Assembly (NCBI GenBank): GCA_023052935.1
Contig: CM041292.1
Coordinates: forward strand, 28,044,954-28,108,953
Direction of reading: 5' to 3'
Length of the DNA stretch: 64,000 nt
Source of the DNA: Piezodorus guildinii
Taxonomy: Eukaryota > Arthropoda > Insecta > Hemiptera > Pentatomidae
Below, one piece after another: positions 13,942-24,639 of this stretch; the first letter of the stretch is position 1, and each line of letters starts with the position of its first letter. Below the pieces are notes generated by a model. The model was not told the origin of the DNA and searched no databases. It saw only the letters and a program-made list of their open reading frames with translations. The position numbers were made by a program, and so were the translations under genes.

Positions 13942-16900
13942 CTGGTACCAGCAATGAAAGATGAGAAAAAACGCTGGAAGAGAAATAGCTAGTTGAAGTT
14001 GCCTCCAGTTTTTGGTCAAGTATGCAGCCAAGGAAACATAAATCATTCCAAACGAATAGGAAAAGTTGAAGAGATTTCCTAAGCAAGCTCTATATTGTTT
14101 CACCGTTAGTTCCAACACTGAAAAAATATAGACAGAAATATATCTTACATTACCAAATTATTAAAACAACACTATATTGATTAACAAAAATACTTATATA
14201 ATTGTTATTTATTTATTTAATCGTTTTTGAAAATTTACTGAAGTGAATTAAAAGTAAAAGTCCGTTTGACGAGTTGATCATAGTTGGAAAATTTTAAAGA
14301 AGGCCCAATTTATCATGAAGTCTAAATGTTAGCTCAGGATTTCTGGGATATTTTTTTTTTCCGGTACTACGTTGCTCTAACGATTCCCACACGCTTCTTT
14401 TACTCTCCAAATTTATTTTCTTAAACATATATATTGAATAAAGATAAAGGAGGAAGAGATAAAATCATAGAAAAACAACTGGATTTTGGTATAATATTTT
14501 TACATTTTAAAAATATTTTTGATTTCATCATTGAGGTGTACTACATTGATTCATGTTTTCCCCGAATATTTTAGGTGTAAGTATATTTCTATTATTTCTC
14601 TTATTACTTTACTGGATTTGTTATTTGCTGTTCGTTCGTTGGTGGATAATAGAAGGTGTGAGTGTGTGTGTGTGTTTTTGTTTTTTTTAAGGTAGGGGAA
14701 AAATCTTTCATAGACGATGTGTGGCTATACAAGCCCACGACAGTGTGAGATTCCTACTCACTAAAAAACCACCTCCCTATTCGCCTTCACCACCCCACGG
14801 AACTGCCGTCAGGCATTACTTCGCGGGGGGCAGTATGGCTATGTGCCTACTTCAGTAATGGACATCTTTATATAATTTAACTTACAAGCCTTACCTGGCC
14901 ACTCCTTTCGCACTCTTGAGATCTGAGCTTCTTTCCGACTTGCGCCGCATATTCTGCCACAGCATTCCAGTTCTCCTCTTTGGTCATCATTAGGTTGACC
15001 AAGTTTTCTGGAATAGCCTTCTCTCCAAGAATGCTGTCTAGATCATCCTTTTCTTGGGCGAAAATTGGGCAATGAAAGAATGCATGCTCCACTGTTTGGT
15101 CCTCGGATAGGCAACTTGGACACGATGGTTCATCCTCTATTTTAAAATGAGCTAAATAAGATTTTAGGCAGCCATGCCCTGTAAAGAGTTGGGTGAGGTA
15201 GAAGTCTACATCTCCGTGTTTCCTATAAATCCATGTAGCTACGTCAGGAACTAGACGGTAGGTCCATCTTCCATTGGATGAGGCATTCCAACGTCTCTGC
15301 CATTTGTCAATCGTCTGAGACCTCTCTTCGTTTGCAACCGTCGCCCAACGAGCATTTAGATCTTGCCTTCTTCGAAAAATTCGTTCGCGTTCCTCAGCCA
15401 AAAGATCAATAGGAGGCATACTGGCGATAACACACACTGCGTCATAGGAGACCGTCCGGAAAGCCCGACAAACACGAAGAGCACTAATTCTGTGCACACT
15501 AAAGGCCTTTCTAATGTATGTTTTCTTCTGCACGGCTTCCGTCCAGATTGGTGATGCGTATAAAAGCGTGAAGCTAGAAACACTGGCCAGAAGCCTTCTT
15601 CTGCACATCTTAGGGCCGCCAATATTTGGCATGATTCTAGATAGAGCATTTGTTACTTTTAGGGCTTTCATGCTAACCTGGTTCAAATGATCATCAAACG
15701 TAAGTCTGGCGTCAATCTGTACACCGAGGTATCTAATAAACGGCTTAGACTCGATGTCGTAATCTCCAATAGTTAGTGTAATATATTCTCTAACATTTCT
15801 ACTAGTGACGAGAACTGCCTCAGTTTTGTGATCAGCAAGCTGGAGCCATACTGTTGAGAGCCAATGACGAATCGTTGTTACGGCCTTGTTCGCATTATAC
15901 TTTATCTCCTCCAATAGTTTTCCACAAACTACAATGGCTAGATCATCAGCAAAGCCGATCGTAGTTGTGTCTTCTGGCATGGAGAGTCTAAGCACTGCGT
16001 CTTACATAATATTCCACAATAGTGGTCCTAGGACAGATCCCTGCGGCACGCCACACGTTACGTCGTAAAGTTTCTGACCCGCATCAGTATCATAGCTTAG
16101 GATCCTATCCGTGAAATAGTTTCCAAGAATGTCTACAAGATACTGTGAAACACCCATCTTTTTTTTTGTGTTTTGTGTGTGTGTGTGTGTGTGGTAAGTC
16201 CAGCGCAAAAGCGAAGAGTCCTATTAAACTGAAATTTGATATTTATGACAACCATACGCCCGAGATGTTACTGCAAATTTTGTAATAGACTGACAGGGCT
16301 TAAATGCCGATAATTCTTTCACTAAAATACCTTTATTTTTGTAGTTTTTATGAAATTGACCATATCATCTGATAAGTATTGCTAAAAAACAGGTAAATAT
16401 ATAAGTTGAACAAATTCGATATCCAACTAAAGAATATTTTAATATTATAATTTTATACCGTTGGAATGCTGAAGATTTTAGAAAAATTATTATCTTATAG
16501 ATACTATTGTAAAAGTTAACGGAGAGTGATGAAAAGCTGATTAAACAAACTGATTGTCGTAGATAATAGTATAATAGACTATTTAATAAGTAATAACACA
16601 TGCTTCTGTTAAAATCCGATGTAAATAACTCTTCAACAATTATTTTCGTTTCTAAATGCGTTTAAAATTCTTATATTGGTGTATATAAGGGAGGTAAGTT
16701 AAAGTCGTGTTTTGCGGGCACCAGATGTTTTTTGTTTTGTTCCTAATAATTTTTAATGTATTTTTTTTTATTTTTCAAAATCTATTTTAAATAAAATAAT
16801 GTAATTTATTTTGGCCGAAATCGAAGATCTGACCAACTTAAATTATGTGGAAATCCCTCCCTTTCTGCTGGTCCGATATTCCAGGTCCAACTTGAACCAC

Positions 16901-19900
16901 TGTGCCTGTTTGGGCGTTTTAATTCAACTGGTTTTCCCAGGGATGATTGGCTTGTCTAAACGGCCTTTAAACACACATATTATAACTTACCGACTGTGAG
17001 ACCTGAGTCATATAGGCCACCCCCAGCTAAACCTGTCAACAGCCTGAATGCTATAAACATAGCAGAACTATTTGCAAAAGCAGCAGCAGTACTCGACACA
17101 GCGAAGAGTAAACACGATAATACAAATATCTTCTTTCTCCCGAACCTAAAATAAAATTATGATTATTATTAATAAAAGTACGATAAACATGGTGGTGATT
17201 TGTCACTAACCCACTAGGAGCCAAAGAATATGTTGGCTGTGATGGTTTAATTTTATGCGGAGAATTTTCAATGAAAAATCTTTTTATTTATATTTGACAA
17301 ATTTTGATATAATGGATACAAATATGACTAATAATTAGAAACCATTATTTGCTATCAGGTAAAAGACTTTTAGTAATTTAGACTTTCATTTCCTCTGTCG
17401 CAAATGCGGCAGAGTCTAGAACACCAGTCCAAGGGCTGGAAAAATGCCTCAACAATTTTCTTTTTATAACAAGGTCAAGAACGAAGTCTAGCGCAAAAAC
17501 GAAAATTCGTACGAAACTGAATTTTCATATTTGAGAAACTATACGTCCCAGATGTAGACAACTTCATCAAAAAATCTGTTGACGGTAGATTTACTTAACA
17601 CTATGAATTTTGCACGTTTTACTCAAAAACGGCTCTAACGTTTTTGATTTAACTCTCTTAATCGATTACAACATTAATGGGCTTCAATGTCATGCAGTCT
17701 TGATTCTGATTTGGGTTAAGTTCTTGGGTTTTTTTCCTCTAAATTACCTTTAACTTTGAAGATTCTAAAAAAAAAAATAACCCTTTCATCTATGATCAGA
17801 AGTAAAGAAATATATAAGTTGAATGAATTCCATACCCAACTAAAGGACAACAGAGCAAAAACAATTGTTATGCTATTTTCGTATTTTTGAGCATAAAAAC
17901 AGTAATATTGATGTATAATATGCCGTTAAGAAGATATTTTATTTTAAGATTATAGAAAAAATTATATGATATATACAAATATGTATGCAGAAAGACGAAA
18001 AACCTATAAACTTAAGTAGTTAATGTAGATAGTAAAATCTATTGTTAGATTATTAATCAGAAGCACATGTTTCCACAGTGAGCCAATGAACACCAATGAG
18101 GACAAATAGCAGTGTGCTATGAAATAAAATGATGGGTGATATATAAAATAGCAATTATATAATGAAAAAATAAATCTTAAAAATGGGGAAACAGCCCCGA
18201 AACGTCGACACATATGAAAAGCTTATGAAATAAAGCGATTAAGTGAGAAATGGAAGTCAATGTGTACTCTTTTAGGCGTTTATATAAAGAAAAACTTCCG
18301 AAAAAATTAAAAAAGAAAATAAAGGTAATATTGATGTATAATATGCCGTTAAAAAGATATTTTAATTTAAGATTGTAGAAAAAATTATATGATATATACA
18401 AATATGTATGCAGAAAGACGAAAAAATTATAACCTTAAGTAATTAATGTAGATAGTAAAATCTATTGTTAGATTATTAATCAGAAGCACATGTTTACATA
18501 TAAATTTAATTTAATTTTATAACGTTTATTCAAGTCTAATATAATTTGAAAATTTTAAACTTGATTTTAACAACGGAGGTAAATGGGAGTCGTGTGTTAT
18601 GTGCAACAGGTTTTTTTTATATTATTTTTTTGTTTTTTTTTAAGAGAGATGTTATATATAATATATATTACATAATCCCAAGCAGGTTAATATGGAAATA
18701 ATTATTAAGTTGGATTAACTTTTGATTTAATTGCCAAAACAAAATTAACAATAATGCTTAAATTAAAATGTAAGAAAAAGAAATGTTTTTCAAAATTATC
18801 CAATTATTATTTGCAAAACAAAACAACTCACTGTATTTGGGCAGCTTAATGTTCAATAAAGCATTTTTTTCTGTTTTTAAATAGTTGTATTTTGAGGTAG
18901 AAATCTTAGGGCTGACATTCTTATATTTCTTTCCAAAAACTTTTTATTTTACATTAACATCACGTGACCAACGTTTTGGAGTATCAAACCCATCTTCAAG
19001 ATTCTGGTTTTTAAATTCTTCATTACATCAGTTTGTCAAAAAACTTTTTCATTTTCACCCAAAACTAAATCTAAGTAAGGCAATGCCTCAGATATTTATC
19101 TTCAACTGGACACATTTGTCATACCCCGAAACCTTGGTCATGTGATGTTTATGTAAAATACAAAATTTTTACATGAACTATAAGAATATCAGGCCTAAGT
19201 TTTCTATCTCAAAATACTGCTCAATTTCTTCCGGTTTTGAATAGAATAATAAAATAAATAGATTTAATTTTCTTGTAATAATAATTGTTATTGATATATT
19301 GTAGAAAGTCATGAATATTGGTTAAACCCAAAATGTAATTATTTCTCAAAACAATTAATGTTACATTATAAACTTTTGGATGAATAAAGAATTTATTATT
19401 TACCATAATATATGTTTCTTTCAGTAGAATTACTACCATTACTAAAAATATAATATAAACTCTAACCTGTCACCAATGAGGCCAAACGTGACAGCGCCTG
19501 ATATTTTTCCTATCGCCACAGAGCTCTGGACAGTTGAACCAATGGCGGAATTATCACAGACAAGATTCCACTAATTTAAAAATACATACAGTAATGTTTG
19601 CAAAAAAACAAAACAAATAATAATAATAAAAGAAGGGAATTATTAATAATAGGACATAATAATTATGTTACTGACTTCGCTGTCTACCGTTTGATGAACA
19701 ACCTCTTCATCATATTTGTAATTTTTACATTTTATCACATCTGGTTTCTTTTCTTGATTAAAATATCTAAGAGCTTCGTCGAAACTCATATCCTTTAGTA
19801 AAGTGTAATTCCAGGCGAATTGAACACAACTCTGTTTCTTCAATCTAAATATTGTAATTAATTAATGTAAATAGATTATAAAAATGACCAAATGCAAACA

Positions 19901-22900
19901 AATTACCTTACCCAGGACTGCTAATTTCTCTTATCTGTTCCTTGGTCCAGTTAGCTTCGACTAGTTCTGGAACGTCGCAAAAGAATGAAGGGTCTCCTCC
20001 AAGAAATGCAAATGAAGCTAAATGAGTAGCATTAAATATTACAGGTGAAGCCGTAAGGAATAGTATCCATGCTAACCATAGAAGGTTTTTACATTTCTTT
20101 TCCAAGGCATTTTCAAGCGATGCTGGACTTATTTCTGTTTAATTAAAATTGGATTACTTATATTGAGATGTAGTAAAGTAAGCATTTAATGATTTTTTCT
20201 TTTTTAAATGTTTATATGAGGACAGTTTAAAGTACCATACGAGGTATTTTTCTGCAGCTATCGCTGGAAAGCATGCTCACGCCTAAAAATGGAACCCAAG
20301 TTTATTGTAAAAACATCGTTTCTATAATTTATTTTGTATTGATAAAAAAGGACTAAAAAAAAACAAAAATGCCTAATAAATTTACATACAGACGAGCTAC
20401 GTTTTGTTTTAGGCCTTTTTCATTTAGTAAATAAATAAATATATATATATTTATTGATAATCACAACTGTATTATAAAATAAATCTAGTAAATGTGATAC
20501 AAGATTATATTGTAATGATTCACTTATAGAGCATAGTTTTTGGAGTTCTGTCAATATGTAGTATATTTGGCAGAACTCCAAAAACTATTCTAAATTAGAA
20601 GGTCTCGGGGCCATCTTCTTTTCAGACACCTCGGAGGATCATCAGTAATAAAAGTCGTGTGTTGCGGGCATCAGATTTTTAATTATTTATTAAAAAAATG
20701 ACAATGCTCACAATATCAAAATTCCCAGAATAATTAGTTCATGGCAGGAATATAAGCCCGATACCCTTTTCTAAAATTCCTTTTTTTTAGCGCACTAATA
20801 ATTTTGGTTAATACAAATTTTCATGAACTTTAAAACAAAAAAGTCTAACTAATTAGGTAATTCGTTGTAAATACTAAAAACATAGATAAATACATTTACC
20901 ATCATTTTAGTTACTGTCTCTTTTTGAAATGTGAAGAATTATCGAGCTAATAATTTTTAAAGAAAATTTTATTTTATTAGTGAAAAGGAATTTATAGTCC
21001 CATAATCAGCCGATTGCCAGTTACGAAAGGTTTACCACACGGACTCTTGAAATAGATGTGTAATCTATGAAATTTTTCATTCAGTCTAGTTTGTGAATAC
21101 TGGATTTTTTCCATATTCAAAAATTAAAAATTCCTATTAAAAAAGGAACCATGGTCTGAAGATTGAAATGTTTACAGCAAGTAAATTTATGACTAAGTTT
21201 ATCCTTTATAAGCTTTTAATATGCTGAAAGTTTTTTTTTTTATTAATTTTCGTGAATTTTTTTAGCCACTTAAATATTTATTTAAATATAGTATTGTAAA
21301 AAAAAAATTGTTAGCATTTGTTTTGATTTGTAATTTTTAAAATTACTGGAGTCAGTTTGATTTTCAAAATAAAAGTTTTTAGACACAAAGCTGACTTGAA
21401 AAAGTTGAAAAAATTGAAAGCATTATCCAGAATTTTGTTTTTATTGGCGGTTTCAAATACAGGATACAGATTAACGGATAAGAAAAATCATGAAAACTCA
21501 AAATGTTGGCAATAGTAAAACTAATTAAATCTGGACGATTTTAGATGGATTGTCCCGTATCTGTTCTATTTAGAAGAAATAAAAATTTATTATCTCTCTA
21601 TATAAATATAAAACGATAATAAACGATTTCCGGGAACTCCCACTAAACATCTGGACGATTTTAGATGGATTGTCCCGTATCTGTTCTATTCAGAAGAAAT
21701 AAAAATTTATTATCTCTCTATATAAATATAAAACGATAATGCGATTTCCGGGAACTCCCACTAAACAACTGGACGATTTTAGATGGATTGTCCCGTATCT
21801 GTTCTATTCAGAAGAAATAAAAATTTATTATCTCTCTATATAAATATAAAACGATAATGCGATTTCCGGGAACTCCCACTAAACATCTGGACGATTTTAG
21901 ATGGATTGTCCCGTATCTGTTCTATTCAGAAGAAATAAAAATTTATTATCTCTCTATATAAATATAAAACGATAATGCGATTTCCGGGAACTCCCACTAA
22001 ACATCTGGACGATTTTAGATGGATTGTCCCGTATCTGTTCTATTCAGAAGAAATAAAAATTTATTATCTCTCTATATAAATATAAAACGATAATGCGATT
22101 TCCGGGAACTCCCACTAAACATCTGGACGATTTTAGATGGATTGTCCCGTATCTGTTCTATTCAGAAGAAATAAAAATTTATTATCTCTCTATATAAATA
22201 TAAAACGATAATGCGATTTCCGGGAACTCCCACTAAACATCTGGACGATTTTAGATGGATTGTCCCGTATCTGTTCTATTCAGAAGAAATAAAAATTTAT
22301 TATCTCTCTATATAAATATAAAACGATAATGCGATTTCCGGGAACTCCCACTAAACATCTGGACGATTTTAGATGGATTGTCCCGTATCTGTTCTATTCA
22401 GAAGAAATAAAAATTTATTATCTCTCTATATAAATATAAAACGATAATGCGATTTCCGGGAACTCCCACTAAACATCTGGACGATTTTAGATGGATTGTC
22501 CCGTATCTGTTCTATTCAGAAGAAATAAAAATTTATTATCTCTCTATATAAATATAAAACGATAATGCGATTTCCGGGAACTCCCACTAAACATCTGGAC
22601 GATTTTAGATGGATTGTCCCGTATCTGTTCTATTCAGAAGAAATAAAAATTTATTATCTCTCTATATAAATATAAAACGATAATGCGATTTCCGGGAACT
22701 CCCACTAAACATCTGGACGATTTTAGATGGATTGTCCCGTATCTGTTCTATTCAGAAGAAATAAAAATTTATTATCTCTCTATATAAATATAAAACGATA
22801 ATGCGATTTCCGGGAACTCCCACTAAACATCTGGACGATTTTAGATGGATTATCCCGTATCTGTTCTATTCAGAAGAAATAAAAATTTATTATCTCTCTA

Positions 22901-24174
22901 TATAAATATAAAACGATAATGCGATTTCCGGGAACTCCCACTAAACATCTGGACGATTTTAGATGGATTGTCCCGTATCTGTTCTATTCAGAAGAAATAA
23001 AAATTTATTATCTCTCTATATAAATATAAAACGATAATGCGATTTCCGGGAACTCCCACTAAACATCTGGACGATTTTAGATGGATTGTCCCGTATCTGT
23101 TCTATTCAGAAGAAATAAAAATTTATTATCTCTCTATATAAATATAAAACGATAATGCGATTTCCGGGAACTCCCACTAAACAACTGGACGATTTTAGAT
23201 GGATTGTCCCGTATCTGTTCTATTCAGAAGAAATAAAAATTTATTATCTCTCTATATAAATATAAAACGATAATGCGATTTCCGGGAACTCCCACTAAAC
23301 AACTGGACGATTTTAGATGGATTGTCCCGTATCTGTTCTATTCAGAAGAAATAAAAATTTATTATCTCTCTATATAAATATAAAACGATAATGCGATTTC
23401 CGGGAACTCCCACTAAACAACTGGACGATTTTTAATACGGATTTTATTATCATTTAGGGTATTGTTTCCTGGAGGTTTAAAAGTAAAATACATTGCAATT
23501 TAGAAGAAATAAATTTTCTGTAACCAAGTAATCAAAAAATCATTCCTAAAACATAAGTAGTAAAATAAACGTATAATATGTATGAATCGATCTGAAGCTA
23601 CCGAATTATATTTGTAGTTATTTTATTATGATTAATTTATTATTTTTATTTTTTCTTTCTTCCGTATTATTTATATCAAAATTAAATTATGTTGGTCACT
23701 TAATTTTTTTTTGCCTTTATCTATAAAATGTTATTAGTAATAGCTTTGGGATAGCAATATTTTACGTCTGCAAGCATCATGTGGATTGCCTGTACTAATA
23801 AAATAAATAACGTTGGAAAGTTAATAAACTAATTTAATGCATACATAGTAGTCATGGTTTCTTCACATGAGAAAAATTAAAGTCTCCGTCATATGGACCT
23901 CACTATAAAATAACAAACAAATAAACTTTTTTATAATAACAAAAAACAAATAAACTATAAAATTTTGATTTATGAATGTGAAAAAATGAACTTATTTTTT
24001 TGCTAATTGCACTTGTCGTTCCGATAAACTTAAACTCCCAAAGTACAACATAAACACTGAATCGGCGAGAAAGACATTTTTTAAGCATAAATGACACCTC
24101 ATTCAAATTGCACGCGTGCGAAGCAGTGGTGGATTTACTTGTCATAGATATAATAATATTAACATACCTATCAT
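3984..24174 (-). CDS. Transporter A: organic-cation-transporter-like MFS protein (SLC22 type), 11 coding exons
   Basis: This predicted 526-aa, 12-TM plasma-membrane carrier is moved by the SLC22-type fold; the substrate is unknown. Coding exons, in transcription order: 24168-24174, 19912-20134, 19676-19844, 19467-19570, 16991-17145, 13949-14117, 12338-12452, 12101-12242, 10498-10680, 8562-8740, 3984-4118. All junctions are GT-AG, phases match, and the sum (1581 nt) is in frame without stops. Visible hallmarks are a long cysteine-containing extracellular loop after TM1 (about residues 50-135) with NxT sites, GDRFGRKK at about 166-173, ESPRWL at 280-285, ELFPTEHR at 450-457 and PETR at 509-512. 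The exon at 19912-20134 has no initiator ATG (ATA where B has ATG). The start is placed at 24174 because ATG ATA G joins in frame to AA ATA AGT after a good acceptor. Introns carry two satellites and several LINEs, yet the coding sequence is intact. The first exon is inferred from conservation, not from transcripts. Confidence 0.85.
4336..8236. repeat. Satellite 1: tandem array of 110-bp units
   Basis: Thirty-five near-identical units, starting at 4336, 4441, 4551 and then every 110 bp, are followed by a decaying partial unit from about 8180. The first unit is 105 bp and one unit near 5651 is 109 bp. Variants at one site (attaattAATcgat versus ATTcgat, and some CCATATT) recur at 110- or 220-bp multiples. 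The array fills most of the last intron of transporter A, between the exons at 8562-8740 and 3984-4118. There are no unique spacers between units, so this is a satellite and not a CRISPR array. Confidence 0.97.
8262..8411 (+). pseudogene. Mariner transposase relic (N-terminal HTH region)
   Basis: One frame reads 'LGESGKWFARIRKSNLDLEG...RRSTVDYDL', recognisably the second helix-turn-helix and 'GRP' linker region of mariner transposases (usual form: RRWFxKFxxGnfxLED.PRSGRP). It begins about 30 bp after the last satellite unit and ends at a stop codon. No catalytic domain is present nearby, so it is a fragment inside the last intron of transporter A. Confidence 0.6.
9093..9163. repeat. Poly-A run followed by (TA)n
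   Basis: About 49 consecutive A residues are followed by a TA microsatellite. The run may be the tail of a plus-strand retroposed sequence to its left (about 8850-9092), which I could not identify. Confidence 0.85.
9493..10445 (-). mobile_element. RTE-like LINE fragment
   Basis: Read on the minus strand, the fragment contains a reverse transcriptase catalytic motif, YADDV, at about 10335-10360. Downstream come an 'FNSCILPVISCVCQAWSL' block and a 'QWAGHLIRK...RKGNRDRQRKRRVDEI' block, typical of the RTE C-terminus. The 3' end has AATAAA and an (ATT)n tail near 9493-9520. There are several frame breaks, and the 5' part with the endonuclease is missing. It sits in the intron between transporter A exons 10498-10680 and 8562-8740. 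Confidence 0.75.
10808..10856. repeat. (TA)n microsatellite
   Basis: Alternating TA tract with short A interruptions, downstream of J1/RTE debris in a transporter A intron. Confidence 0.9.
11000..11760 (+). mobile_element. C1: CR1/Jockey-like LINE C-terminal fragment (degenerate)
   Basis: Frames are broken but the order is recognisable: an 'AIQKLQQDI..INAWATTNDLKLNAGKS' thumb-like block, a 'FPQFNYGYLAYCGLSVRFDMRPKRLINCSIR' block and a final 'PPSKNRLLSYSLFSNSLP' block. The same blocks occur intact at 45670-46890 and on the minus strand at 63104-63640. It lies in a transporter A intron. Confidence 0.65.
12983..13620 (+). mobile_element. J1 LINE, 5'-truncated insertion with target-site duplication
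   Basis: The insert encodes the end of the J1 polymerase ('QIRYLGLHLDKCLTWN', 'LIYTTIIRPIWTYGIEL', then 'GSTKPSNSSRIQ'), has a short 3' UTR with AATAAA and ends in an A-rich tail. It is bracketed by 13-bp direct repeats, caatttagagcca, at 12970-12982 and 13621-13633. Two in-frame stops (one at the expected W of 'LWGSTK') show that it is dead. It sits in the intron between transporter A exons 13949-14117 and 12338-12452. Confidence 0.85.
13838..13940. repeat. (TA)n microsatellite next to a splice donor
   Basis: About 100 bp of almost pure TA repeat. It ends 8 bp from the splice donor of transporter A exon 13949-14117 (GT at 13948-13947). Confidence 0.95.
14665..16170 (-). mobile_element. R1-clade LINE, 5'-truncated, with one internal stop
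   Basis: The minus-strand frame covers most of the reverse transcriptase palm and everything downstream. It has 'GVPQGSVLGPLLWN', the catalytic 'FADDLAIVV', 'RYLGVQIDARLTF' and a C-terminal CCHC-like knuckle (CPSC...EHAFFHC). A single TAA at 16004-16002 breaks the frame between 'LWNIM' and 'DAV'; 372 codons downstream are open. The 5' end is lost at a (GT)n stretch near 16175, within a U1 repeat. The 3' UTR runs to an A/CA-rich tail near 14665. The element is in a transporter A intron. Confidence 0.85.
16171..16745. repeat. U1 unclassified dispersed repeat, partial copy
   Basis: This shares phrases with four other places in the window: a (TG)n segment, 'acgcccgagatgttac', 'ctgacagggcttaaatgccg', and an end reading 'aaagtcgtg..ttgcgggcaccaga' followed by T-rich sequence. 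No coding capacity was found. U1 is a local name; it is not clear whether it is a DNA transposon, a Helitron-like element or something else. Confidence 0.6.
17440..18640. repeat. U1 repeat copy carrying a nested insertion
   Basis: The copy has the same order of blocks as 40445-41450. Its right half contains a duplicated block: 17902-18073 and 18325-18495 are about 172-bp near-identical direct repeats, whereas the other U1 copies have this block once. Between them is a 251-bp insert (18074-18324) described separately. It is in the intron between transporter A exons 19467-19570 and 16991-17145. Confidence 0.65.
18074..18324 (+). mobile_element. 251-bp insert with hammerhead-like core, flanked by 172-bp direct repeats
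   Basis: The insert carries a GGGG-aaaca-CCCC hairpin followed by GAAACGTC at about 18199-18206. That is the 3' half of the hammerhead ribozyme core found in Penelope-like elements; the expected CTGATGA is not intact here. It interrupts a U1 copy, and the flanking U1 block is duplicated on both sides. I infer a Penelope-like or similar insertion with an unusually long target duplication. Simple tandem duplication followed by insertion is the alternative. Confidence 0.4.
20533..20588. repeat. Perfect 18-bp inverted repeat with 20-nt loop
   Basis: Arms at 20533-20550 and 20571-20588 are perfect reverse complements and would form a stable hairpin. It abuts a minus-strand J1 fragment in the first intron of transporter A. 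No T-run or other signal suggests a function. Confidence 0.85.
20589..20690 (-). mobile_element. J1 LINE 3' fragment
   Basis: On the minus strand it reads the J1 C-terminal block 'DDPPRCLKRRWP'. At about 20650 it runs into the U1 terminal phrase 'aaagtcgtgtgttgcgggcatcaga'. This is a short nested relic. Confidence 0.6.
20700..21530. other. Intron sequence, nothing recognised
   Basis: AT-rich intronic sequence of transporter A, between the U1/J1 relics and satellite 2. No coding or repeat signal was recognised. Confidence 0.55.
21531..23440. repeat. Satellite 2: tandem array of 118-bp units
   Basis: Sixteen complete units start at 21531 (first unit 120 bp), 21651, 21769 and then every 118 bp, with a final partial unit at 23421. 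The units are almost identical. One variable site (aaacaTctgg versus aaacaActgg) groups the last three junctions together. The unit sequence is unrelated to satellite 1. If transporter A starts at 24174, the array lies inside its first intron. Confidence 0.97.
23441..24100. other. Intron/spacer, nothing recognised
   Basis: AT-rich sequence. A 119-codon minus-strand frame passes through here and into the first exon of transporter A, but it matches nothing I recognise and is probably chance. Confidence 0.5.
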
Positions 24175-24440
24175 AGTTAATAGTTGTAAATCCTCTCTTA
24201 AAGCAATAAATTATCCTGCTAAATTTCTCATTAAATATCTTTTGAGTTTTATTTATCCTCACTTCATGTTATTATGTCCAAATCGGACGATGAAGTTTTT
24301 CATGTTTAATAAGAAAAGAAACCAGTGCACGGTGATGATATAATAATCTCAGAAAACTCTAATCCAAGAAAACTACTTCTTCTGGTCTTAGGAAGAGACT
24401 GAAAGTACCTTGAGCATTACAATTTAAAATTACTATTATA
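24168..24440 (-). promoter_or_regulatory. First exon, 5' UTR and putative promoter of transporter A
   Basis: On the minus strand this ends in ATG ATA G (24174-24168) followed by the donor GTATGTT. Splicing to the acceptor at 20135-20136 gives an uninterrupted reading frame into the transporter. Conservation with 840-1145 and 2650-2915 extends about 270 bp upstream of the ATG, to a shared phrase ending in 'atgctcaaggt'. This includes a TATA-like 'gataaataaaa' (about 24255-24265) that lies within a SINE2-like tail. The transcription start is not known. Confidence 0.6.
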
Positions 24441-24639
24441 ATACTAATCAATGAAAATTAGTGGTCCCGGTTTTATAAATATGAATTTGCTTAACATTGA
24501 TTATGAGCGTTGAAGGTTACATTAATATACATTTATAAAATTACGATAATTATAAGTAACATAATTAAAGGAAAAGTAGCTCGGAATAGAAGAATATATA
24601 AAGTGTGATTATTTTTAACATTTCGCCATGCCTTAAATA

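Noticed and set aside
13787..14086. 99-codon minus-strand frame with a Tyr/Ile repeat
   Set aside because: It reads transporter A exon 13949-14117 out of frame and then runs into the TA microsatellite. The real exon frame is different and joins correctly to its neighbours.
19912..20134. Transporter A as a pseudogene because its initiator ATG is lost
   Set aside because: An upstream exon supplies an in-frame ATG through conserved splice sites, and all other exons are intact.
23903..24262. 119-codon minus-strand frame over the first exon of transporter A
   Set aside because: No family resemblance, and it reads through a conserved splice donor. Kept only as a remark.
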